A stretch of 7,728 nucleotides of DNA from Ponticaulis sp. (lineage in GTDB: Bacteria; Pseudomonadota; Alphaproteobacteria; Caulobacterales; Hyphomonadaceae). A model generated the notes under the pieces. That model was given only the letters and a program-made list of their open reading frames with translations. It was not told the origin of the DNA and searched no databases. Location of the stretch: contig PABS01000033.1 of NCBI GenBank assembly GCA_002699325.1, positions 10,047-17,774 on the forward strand. The letters run 5' to 3'. Shown one piece after another: positions 1-5,608 of this stretch. The translations under genes were made by a program, and so were the position numbers. Every line of letters starts with the position of its first letter. Position 1 is the stretch's first letter.

Positions 1-759
1 CTGCCGGATTACAATCTTGCGCTACATGTAAATGCCAGCATGCCCGCTGGAACGCTGGGCTATGTTCCGGGCTTTGCTATGGCGAATGTTGATAGTGTGG
101 ATATCATTGTGAAGGGTGTTGGCGGGCACGGTGCCTATCCGCATACGACGGTCGACCCGGTCGTGATCGGTTCCAATATCGTTATGGCGGTTCAGACGCT
201 TGTCTCGCGGAATACTGATCCGCAGCAGCCTGCCGTTGTGACAGTGGGTGCGTTCAATGGCGGTGCCAAACACAATGTCATTGCTGATGAAGCCCATCTC
301 AAGCTCACAGTCCGGTCATACGAAGACTCCGTGCGTGAGCTTCTGATTTCGGGAATTGAGCGTATCGCCAAGGGCATGGCGCAGACCTACGGAGCGCCTG
401 AGCCTGAGGTGCGCGTTGACAGCGATTACACGCCCGCAACTTACAATGATCCGGAGCTTTCCGATCAGATGGGCGAGGCTTTCAGAGAGGCGCTTGGCGC
501 GGACAAGGTGTTCACGCTGTCACCGGTGATGGGCGGCGAAGACTTCAGCCGCTATGGACGCACGGATGAGGACATTCCGAGCATGTTGTTCTGGATCGGC
601 GCAGTGCCTCAGGATCGCTATGAGGACTCCCGAACGGGCGGCGGTTTACCGCTTCCGTCACTGCATTCGCGTTTCTTTGCGCCAGACTATGAGAATACGA
701 TCTCGACCGGCGTCACAGCGATGACCGCAGCAGCCATGGAGCTGTTCACCGCAGAATAG
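1..759 (+). CDS. M20 family metal-dependent amidohydrolase, 3' part (5' end outside window)
   Basis: This is the C-terminal 252 residues of an M20D-type amidohydrolase/carboxypeptidase (hippurate hydrolase or N-acyl amino acid hydrolase class), a cytoplasmic dinuclear-metal enzyme that cleaves amide bonds of acylated amino acids. The frame is open from base 1 with LALHVN at residues 6-11, so the ATG at base 40 is internal and the true start is upstream. His9 matches the metal-ligand His of the family's GLHV segment. GGHGAYPH (41-48) is the start of the lid/dimerisation domain, MGGEDFS lies near residues 178-184, and LHSRFFAPD (from about 221) carries the C-terminal metal-ligand His222. The N-terminal metal ligands (HxCGHD and EE motifs) lie outside the window. 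The gene ends in TAG and converges on the CoA-transferase gene. The family call is firm, but the substrate cannot be read. Confidence 0.93.
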   Translation: MPDYNLALHVNASMPAGTLGYVPGFAMANVDSVDIIVKGVGGHGAYPHTTVDPVVIGSNIVMAVQTLVSRNTDPQQPAVVTVGAFNGGAKHNVIADEAHLKLTVRSYEDSVRELLISGIERIAKGMAQTYGAPEPEVRVDSDYTPATYNDPELSDQMGEAFREALGADKVFTLSPVMGGEDFSRYGRTDEDIPSMLFWIGAVPQDRYEDSRTGGGLPLPSLHSRFFAPDYENTISTGVTAMTAAAMELFTAE

Positions 760-766
760 AAGGGAG

Positions 767-787
767 GGCAGGGCCGGTGGCCCTGCC
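767..787. terminator. GC-rich hairpin between convergent genes, probable bidirectional terminator
   Basis: GGCAGGGCC (767-775) and GGCCCTGCC (779-787) form a perfect 9-bp stem with a GGT loop. It lies 8 bp after the amidohydrolase stop and 8 bp beyond the end of the convergent CoA-transferase gene. On the + strand a weak T-rich run (CTATTTTA, about 795-802) follows after a gap. On the - strand there is only TCCCTTCTATTC. The stem and position suit a shared terminator, but the poor U-tracts make the efficiency uncertain. Confidence 0.6.
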
Positions 788-794
788 GTATCCG

Positions 795-1988
795 CTATTT
801 TACGATGCCCGTGTCATACAGTGCGTCGATTTCCGCATCTGACATGCCCAGAGCGGCGAGCGTCTCACGCGTGTGCTCGCCCATGGTCGGCGCAGGACCT
901 TTCGGGCCGTCTTCTGCGCCGGGGAAACGCGCCGGTGATGCCGGGGAGCGAAACGTGCCGCCCGCGCGGCTCGGGGTATCAACTATGCCGCCTGACGCCA
1001 TAACCTGAGGGTCTGCGGCGACCTCAGCAAGCGATTGAACTGGCGCCCATGCGATTTGCTCAGCGTCCAGCCGGTCAGCAAGTTCAGTCTTATCAAATTG
1101 ACCGAACGCAGCATCGAGCTTGGAGACGATCTCTCGGGACGCTGCCTTCCGCCCTTTGCCGGATTTCAGGCTTTCGTCTTCGGCGAGCTCAGGGATACCG
1201 GCGGCTTTGCAGATTTTCGGCCAATCCGAATTTCCCTGCCGCGCCACGATACAGATCCACTTCTCATCTTTCGTCTGGAAGAAGTTCATGATGGGCGGAT
1301 TGGTTTCTTCACGAGATTTCGTTGAGGCGATCCGGTCAAAGAAGAGCTGGATCGCGAAGTCGCTGCCGATCGTGTAGAGGCCGGTACGGAGCAGGGAGGC
1401 TTCGACAAGCTGGCCTTCTCCGGTGCGGAATTTCTTCACGAGTGCGGCGTTGATGGCCGAAGATGCTGCGATCGAGGTGACGTGGTCCCCGAAGGCCGTC
1501 CGCAGAGGGAAGGGATCCATGCCCTTCGGCGGAAAGAGCTTTGCCAAGCCGGCACGCGACCAGAAAGAAGCGATATCGAAGCCCGGTCGATCCTTGTCAG
1601 GACCTTCAAGTCCGTAACCGGTAAGCGTGCAGTAGACGAGACCTGGATTCAGCTTTTTTAGCGACTCATAATCCAGACCCGATCGCTCCAGTCCGCCTGG
1701 TCGGACGTTTGTCAGGAAGACATCAGCGTCTGCAATCAGCTTTTTGACAATCTCCACACCTTCAGGCTTTGAGGTGTCTACGACGACGGATTTTTTCCCG
1801 CGATTGTCGAAGTCAAAAACCGGATTGTCGGAGATATCGCTGCCGATGGTGGCAAAGAACTGGCGAATTGGATCGCCATTCGGAGGCTCGATCTTGATGA
1901 CCTCAGCGCCCCAATCTGAAAGAATGCAGCCTGCGCCTGGCGCTGCCATATAGGTCGCGTACTCTACGACTTTGATCCCTTCGAGCAT
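795..1988 (-). CDS. CaiB/BaiF family III CoA-transferase
   Basis: A full-length (397 aa) family III CoA-transferase, a cytoplasmic enzyme that moves CoA between carboxylic acids through an aspartyl-CoA thioester. Typical segments appear in order: LEGIKVVEYATYMAAPGAG at 2-20, the NRGKKSVVVD strand at 62-71, NVRPGGLERSGLDYESLKKL at 94-113, LTGYG at 122-126, and AFGDH at 165-169. Asp168 lines up with the nucleophilic Asp169 of formyl-CoA transferase. PGFD at 135-138 has Phe where the racemase branch (AMACR/MCR) has its catalytic His, so a transferase is more likely than a racemase. The ATG is preceded by AGGGGAAGA, a purine-rich ribosome-binding site. The acyl substrate is unknown. Neighbours (an amidohydrolase and, divergently, a DUF2336 gene) do not identify a pathway. 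Confidence 0.93.
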   Translation of the reverse strand: MLEGIKVVEYATYMAAPGAGCILSDWGAEVIKIEPPNGDPIRQFFATIGSDISDNPVFDFDNRGKKSVVVDTSKPEGVEIVKKLIADADVFLTNVRPGGLERSGLDYESLKKLNPGLVYCTLTGYGLEGPDKDRPGFDIASFWSRAGLAKLFPPKGMDPFPLRTAFGDHVTSIAASSAINAALVKKFRTGEGQLVEASLLRTGLYTIGSDFAIQLFFDRIASTKSREETNPPIMNFFQTKDEKWICIVARQGNSDWPKICKAAGIPELAEDESLKSGKGRKAASREIVSKLDAAFGQFDKTELADRLDAEQIAWAPVQSLAEVAADPQVMASGGIVDTPSRAGGTFRSPASPARFPGAEDGPKGPAPTMGEHTRETLAALGMSDAEIDALYDTGIVK

Positions 1989-2017
1989 TTCTTCCCCTGT
2001 TTAGCTGGTGTTTCTGT

Positions 2018-2035
2018 GCGAACCGCCTTGTTCGC
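2018..2035. promoter_or_regulatory. Perfect 6-6-6 inverted repeat between divergent genes, candidate operator
   Basis: GCGAAC, a 6-bp spacer (CGCCTT) and GTTCGC form a perfect 18-bp inverted repeat. It starts 30 bp upstream of the CoA-transferase start codon and lies upstream of the preferred DUF2336 start. The size suits a dimeric regulator, but no regulator is encoded nearby and I cannot match a known box. A second, smaller dyad, TGAC-N4-GTCA, lies at 2042-2053. No convincing -35/-10 pair was found for either gene; the best - strand -35-like element is TTGACG (complement of 2049-2054), without a good -10. Confidence 0.35.
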
Positions 2036-2129
2036 CGGTTCTGACTTTCGTCAAATTGGTAAGCAGACGTTAATGGAAACGATTAAAACTGATCAGACAA
2101 TTCGAGACCCTTCGATAAGGCCTGAAGTT

Positions 2130-3281
2130 ATGTCCGTCAAAGCAATGCGTCCGCGTCTGAATCAAGAGGATATCGTACGCCTCATGAAAGGCAGCTCGGC
2201 TGAAGACCGTGCTCACGCTACTCACAAGCTTTGCCGCCGCATCGGGAATGATGAACTGAGTGATGGCGATAAGGCAGTTGCATCTCAGATTCTCGCCCTT
2301 TTGTCTCAGGACGCAGAAAAGCTGGTACGTCGCGCCTTGGCTGTGACCCTCAAGAATTCTCCGAATTTGCCGCGGGATGTTGCTCTCAAACTGGCGCAGG
2401 ATGTCGATTCTGTCGCGCTGCCGGTTATTCAGTCTTCTCCGGTTTTCCGGAACTCAGATCTGATTGAGCTTGTGCTCAATGCCAATGAAGCCAAGCAGGT
2501 CGCCATCGCCGGTCGAGAGGGTTTGCAGCCACTCGTCACCGACGCGATTGCAGAGCACGGATGCCGCGCCGCTGTGGTAACTATGGCGTCGAACAATAGC
2601 GCAGAAGTTTCTGAAAAAGGGTATAATCTGACCCTACAGCGTTTTGAGACGGATAATGATATCCACGAGGCGTTGATCAGCCGCGATTGGATTCCGCCGC
2701 AAATCGCCGAAAAGATGGTTTCGCTGGTCTCTGGTGAGCTTTTTGATCGGCTTGTGAATGACCACGAATTGCCGCCGCAGCTGGCGATTGAACTCGCCTC
2801 GGGTGCTCGAGAGCGTGCAACGCTGGATCTCGTTTCTCAGGCTGGCCATTCCAGCAATATGCCTCGATTTGTTCAGCAGTTGAATCTCAACAACCGTCTG
2901 ACGCCCAGCATGATCATGCGCGCACTTTGCCTTGGGCATATGTCATTCGTCGAATGGGCACTGGCTGAGCTTTCCGGAATTCCCCATCACAAAATATGGC
3001 TTATGCTGCACGATGCCGGCTCGCTGGGACTGCGAAAAATCTTCGAGCATGCCGGTCTGCCAAAAGGCATGTATTTGCCGTTCCAGATGGCGATAAAAGT
3101 CTTCCATGAGCTCGACTATGACGCGCTGGAAGGCGACCGCGACCGGTTTCGCAAGCGTATGGTTGAGCGCGTCCTCACGCAGTTTCAGAATATTCCCAAG
3201 GCCGATCTCGACTATCTGCTGGAAAAACTGGACGCGTATCGCGAACAGGAAAAGAAAGACGGCGTGGAACGCGCGGCTTAG
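2130..3281 (+). CDS. DUF2336 family protein of unknown function (helical-repeat type)
   Basis: This cytoplasmic protein of about 383 residues resembles the alphaproteobacterial DUF2336 family, whose molecular function is not known to me. The opening RPRLNQEDIVRLMKG and the following HATHKLCRRI, then repeated helical blocks such as LVRRALAVTLKNSPNLP and LPPQLAIELASG, give a HEAT-like alpha-helical solenoid pattern. There is no signal peptide or membrane segment. The C-terminus is charged (DAYREQEKKDGVERAA). Three starts are possible: GTG 2016, ATG 2073 and ATG 2130. I prefer 2130. TAAGG lies 9 bp upstream, the similarity starts just after it, and the 2073-2129 stretch contains adjacent rare-type codons (ATA AGG) and would consume the divergent promoter region. 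The gene converges on the EAL-like gene with 3 bp between stops. The gene is certain, the family likely and the start moderate. Confidence 0.85.
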   Translation: MSVKAMRPRLNQEDIVRLMKGSSAEDRAHATHKLCRRIGNDELSDGDKAVASQILALLSQDAEKLVRRALAVTLKNSPNLPRDVALKLAQDVDSVALPVIQSSPVFRNSDLIELVLNANEAKQVAIAGREGLQPLVTDAIAEHGCRAAVVTMASNNSAEVSEKGYNLTLQRFETDNDIHEALISRDWIPPQIAEKMVSLVSGELFDRLVNDHELPPQLAIELASGARERATLDLVSQAGHSSNMPRFVQQLNLNNRLTPSMIMRALCLGHMSFVEWALAELSGIPHHKIWLMLHDAGSLGLRKIFEHAGLPKGMYLPFQMAIKVFHELDYDALEGDRDRFRKRMVERVLTQFQNIPKADLDYLLEKLDAYREQEKKDGVERAA

Positions 3282-3284
3282 GCG

Positions 3285-3956
3285 TCAAGCGTCGGCCAGA
3301 AGCTTCAGGGCGTGGGTTGCGCCAAAGCTGCGCAACAGATCGGCGTTCGTCCACCTTGCGCGATCGATGATAACCTTCCCTCCAAGACAGGAGACAATAT
3401 CAGCACGCATTTGCACGGTTTCATCGTTGAGCAGATCAAATTCCGTCACGCGCAGGCGTTCTACCGCGCTGCGAAGACGGGCACCGAAAGGTGCCGCCGA
3501 AGAGAGCCGCGCATCCAGGGCAATCCTGAAGCCCTTACGGCGAAATGCTTCCATACGATCCAGAACCCCATCTTCTGTCGCGGCCAGGGTCGCATCCTGA
3601 AATTCAAGGATGAATTCCTGTGTGCAGAAGTCTTCGGTCTCGGCTATCCGGGCTGCACGTTCTGGCGCTTCGGGATCCTGAAGGATGGATAGCGGCATAG
3701 GCACGTGAAGGGGACGCACGCCGACGTCAAACTGACGGGCAGACTGTGCGAGCTTGCGAAGGCACAGCAGCAGCCATTCAGTAGGCGACTCAATCTGGCC
3801 CGGACCTGCGCTGATTTCCTCAAAGAGCGGATCGACGCGCGTAACCGGAAAATCGAGCGCGCCATCCGAAAGCTGCATACAAGGCTCGAACCGGCTTCTG
3901 AAAGGACGCTGACCTGACGACTGCGATGTGGTTTGAGCGAAAAATGCAGTGGTCAT
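3285..3956 (-). CDS. Degenerate EAL-domain protein, predicted catalytically inactive
   Basis: The 223-residue product follows the layout of an EAL (c-di-GMP phosphodiesterase) domain with the active-site residues replaced. SRFEPCMQLSDGALDFPVTR (21-40) matches the opening YQPIVDL...GxEALxR block, with Pro-Val-Thr in place of Glu-Ala-Leu. LEFQDATLA (117-125) matches the LEITESxL block. GFRIALDARLSS (142-153) matches GxxIALDDFGTG, but the second Asp is Ala149 and the glycines are gone. The expected Lys of the KID block is missing near TEFDLLN (171-177). GGKVIIDRARW (192-202) sits where the VIAEGVE block is expected, and the QGY end is absent. It is therefore probably a non-enzymatic binding or scaffold protein. 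The start is well supported: GGGAGG lies 4 bp upstream of the ATG. The gene has its own unit downstream of the Hpt terminator. The EAL relationship rests on pattern recognition and is likely, not proven. Confidence 0.72.
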   Translation of the reverse strand: MTTAFFAQTTSQSSGQRPFRSRFEPCMQLSDGALDFPVTRVDPLFEEISAGPGQIESPTEWLLLCLRKLAQSARQFDVGVRPLHVPMPLSILQDPEAPERAARIAETEDFCTQEFILEFQDATLAATEDGVLDRMEAFRRKGFRIALDARLSSAAPFGARLRSAVERLRVTEFDLLNDETVQMRADIVSCLGGKVIIDRARWTNADLLRSFGATHALKLLADA

Positions 3957-4085
3957 GAAGCCTCCCGATATTGAACTGGAGGCAAGCTATCAAAACACTC
4001 CTTCAAACCCGTGCCGATACAGGCCAGAATTTCAGGCAATCTCCTGACTGGAAAGATAGAATTTGTGAAGGAATGACGTTTTCAG
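3957..4085 (-). promoter_or_regulatory. Leader/promoter region of the EAL-like gene
   Basis: These 129 bp lie between the upstream terminator and the EAL-like gene, so they should contain its promoter. The only element I can support firmly is the GGGAGG ribosome-binding site next to the ATG. The best promoter-like match (TTGATA, 17 bp, TATCGG on the - strand) sits so close to the ATG that its transcript would lack the ribosome-binding site, so I do not call it. No small gene is convincing here. Confidence 0.4.
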
Positions 4086-4114
4086 AAATAAAAAAGGCTC
4101 CCAATGGGAGCCTT
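4086..4114 (-). terminator. Intrinsic terminator of the nadK-hpt unit
   Basis: Read on the - strand, AAGGCTCCC, an ATT loop and GGGAGCCTT form a perfect 9-bp stem (7 GC-rich pairs plus two A-T pairs). The T-run TTTTTTATTT follows directly (the first two T bases are also in the stem). It lies 26 bp past the Hpt stop codon. This is a textbook rho-independent terminator and separates the Hpt gene from the downstream EAL-like gene, which must then have its own promoter. On the + strand the hairpin is not followed by a T-run. Confidence 0.92.
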
Positions 4115-4139
4115 GTATTCTGTCGATTGTCTGTGACGA

Positions 4140-4649
4140 TCAGGCGTGTTCGCTGTCAGCGGGCAAGTGCTCTGCAACCTGCGTTTCAAGCTCGGTCGCC
4201 AGTGCTACGCCTACCGCGTGGTCGTTAGACTTAATCTCGTCACGCATAGCGATGCGGCATGCGTGGATATGCGCTTCGATGAGCTGGACTGGTGCGATGG
4301 CTCTGCTCTCCTCTGTGGCGAGCAGCTTACAAAGGGAATCGGCGTATCGCGTGATCAGCGGATAGCCGTATGTCGTCGCCAGGCCCTTGAGGTCGTGAGA
4401 TGCGCCGAACACCTCACTCAACTGGGTTTCACGATCGGTCAGGGAGCGCGCGTTTGCCCATGCCGCTTCCACGCGACCGATTTCCTCGTCGAGCCAATTG
4501 TCGAATTCACAAGACAGATTTTTTAGCGCTTTTTCAGCACGCTCAATGGCATCCGAGCTGCCAATCGAGAGCGGACCGCCGAGTTTCGCCTTCAGCACGT
4601 TTGGAGGCGTAATGATTTCGATTGGTTTAGCTTTTCCCATAGTCCCCAT
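4140..4649 (-). CDS. Orphan Hpt (histidine phosphotransfer) domain protein
   Basis: A 169-residue soluble protein with an Hpt domain, the four-helix module that relays phosphoryl groups between response-regulator receivers. The signature is FGASHDLKGLATTYGYPLIT at 81-100, where His85 is the expected phosphoacceptor and the HDLKG context is standard. The following helix (YADSLCKLL, 102-110) is also typical. The conserved-looking N-terminal piece KPIEIITPPNVLKAKLGG (8-25) is outside the Hpt helices. No kinase, receiver or output domain is fused, and no sensor kinase is encoded in the window, so partners are unknown. The gene follows nadK by 73 bp on the same strand and ends at a strong terminator, suggesting co-transcription. 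Start choice is uncertain: ATG at 4649 or the in-frame ATG at 4640; neither has a clear ribosome-binding site at ideal spacing. Confidence 0.88.
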   Translation of the reverse strand: MGTMGKAKPIEIITPPNVLKAKLGGPLSIGSSDAIERAEKALKNLSCEFDNWLDEEIGRVEAAWANARSLTDRETQLSEVFGASHDLKGLATTYGYPLITRYADSLCKLLATEESRAIAPVQLIEAHIHACRIAMRDEIKSNDHAVGVALATELETQVAEHLPADSEHA

Positions 4650-4722
4650 CCGGCTTAAAGGGTCGGTCTTCCAACACTTCCCACGCTTAGATTAACATTT
4701 TCTTCCCCTAAGTAAGGGATAG

Positions 4723-5487
4723 TCAATGAGCAAACTGTTCCTGAAGAATTCTTTCTTCCAGTGCATGACCTTCATCAAACAACATGACCAGAGGTTTGGA
4801 GCGTTCTTCAGTGATCGTAACCGATACTGCGTCGCGCACTTCCTGATTGTCGGCTGATGCGGCGACGGGTCGTAATTCTGGCGTGGTGACGTCAATTTTC
4901 ACGACCGCGTCATGCCGGAGCAGGGCGCCACGCCAGCGTCTGGGACGGAACGGGCTGATGGGGGTCAGGGCGAGCAGATTGGCGCCAATCGGAAGGATCG
5001 GGCCATGTGCAGAGAGGTTATAGGCCGTAGAGCCCGCTGGCGTTGCCACGAGTACGCCGTCGCAGGAAAGCGCCGACATACGCACCCGACCATCAATCGT
5101 CACCTGAAGTCTGGCCGTTTGCGAGGACTGCCTGAGTAGGGAAACTTCATTGATCGCAAGTCGGGTGGATGTTTCGCCATCAAGCGTTTTCACCGACATT
5201 CGCAGCGGGTAGATGACCGCGCGTTCCGCACGATCCAACCGCTTCTGAAGGTCCGATTCCTGATAATCGTTCATCAGAAACCCGACCGTTCCCTGATTCA
5301 TGCCGTAGACGGGGCGGGGGTCGTCGAACCGGCGCCTGAGCGTATCGAGCATGCAGCCATCGCCGCCAAGAGCCACGATCACGTCAGCATCGGCTTCGTC
5401 ACACTGGCCATATTTCGTCGTCATGGACCGAAGGGCGGTCTGAGCTTCTGGACGACGGCTGGCGACAAATGCAATCTTGGCTGTCAT
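4723..5487 (-). CDS. nadK: NAD kinase (ATP-dependent NAD+ phosphorylation)
   Basis: A complete NAD kinase (254 aa, the usual short bacterial length), a cytoplasmic enzyme that makes NADP+ from NAD+ and ATP and so sets the NADPH supply. The diagnostic GGDG is at 41-44 (catalytic Asp43) followed by CMLDTLRRR. GMNQGTVGFL lies at 62-71, the NE-containing AINEVSLLR at 111-119, and the substrate-binding region DGVLVATPAGSTAYNLSAHG at 143-162. SPFRPRRWRG (178-187) and ADNQEVRD (212-219) are features I associate with alphaproteobacterial NadK. The ATG lacks an obvious Shine-Dalgarno; the bases before it are AAAAAGTTTTAT, with AAGG only further upstream. It is divergent from egtB and is the first gene of a probable two-gene unit with the Hpt gene. 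Confidence 0.96.
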   Translation of the reverse strand: MTAKIAFVASRRPEAQTALRSMTTKYGQCDEADADVIVALGGDGCMLDTLRRRFDDPRPVYGMNQGTVGFLMNDYQESDLQKRLDRAERAVIYPLRMSVKTLDGETSTRLAINEVSLLRQSSQTARLQVTIDGRVRMSALSCDGVLVATPAGSTAYNLSAHGPILPIGANLLALTPISPFRPRRWRGALLRHDAVVKIDVTTPELRPVAASADNQEVRDAVSVTITEERSKPLVMLFDEGHALEERILQEQFAH

Positions 5488-5608
5488 ATAAAACTTTTTG
5501 ACCTTGTGTCGGGAGCCGGCAGCATTGGCAGGAGTTGATCAGAGGTCAAGCTCCACTTGGCAGAAGTCGGCACCGTGTCGGCACTGCGACAGACAGAAAG
5601 GCGAGTTC
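5488..5608. promoter_or_regulatory. Divergent nadK/egtB control region with inverted and direct repeats
   Basis: This 121-bp region must drive nadK leftward and egtB rightward. TTGACCT (5498-5504) and AGGTCAA (5543-5549) are a 7-bp inverted repeat, so each strand carries a 5/6 -35-like TTGACC, pointing toward each other. For nadK the - strand TTGACC is followed, after 17 bp, by AATGCT (3/6 match to a -10). For egtB no good -10 is visible at 17 bp. GTCGGCAC occurs at 5566-5573 and 5577-5584, an exact 8-bp direct repeat one helical turn (11 bp) apart. AAAGG (5597-5601) is the egtB ribosome-binding site. The promoter assignment is tentative. Confidence 0.4.

Noticed and set aside
40..42. ATG at 40 as the start of the amidohydrolase
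   Set aside because: The frame is open to base 1 and the upstream residues (LALHVN) match conserved family sequence including a metal-ligand His, so the gene begins outside the window.
2029..2056. Possible promoter with TTGTTC (2028-2033) and TCAAAT (2051-2056) for the DUF2336 gene
   Set aside because: Only 3/6 and 4/6 matches; too weak to annotate.
2070..2086. TTAA-N9-TTAA resembling a CtrA box upstream of the DUF2336 gene
   Set aside because: The CtrA consensus has a 7-bp spacer; here it is 9 bp, so the match is not supported.
3106..3692. Open frames on the + strand across the EAL-like gene
   Set aside because: They are opposite-strand shadows with arginine/alanine-rich, low-quality translations; the - strand frame has domain similarity and a strong ribosome-binding site.
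4146..4526. Open frame on the + strand opposite the Hpt gene
   Set aside because: The - strand frame contains the HDLKG Hpt signature and a terminator after it; the + frame shows no recognisable domain.
4703..4720. CCCCTAAGTAAGGG as a hairpin between nadK and the Hpt gene
   Set aside because: Only four base pairs (CCCT/AGGG) can form, with a mismatch inside; not a terminator.
5498..5608. Extended N-terminus of EgtB from TTG 5498
   Set aside because: It would add 37 residues without family similarity, remove the divergent promoter region, and ignore the AAAGG site placed before ATG 5609.
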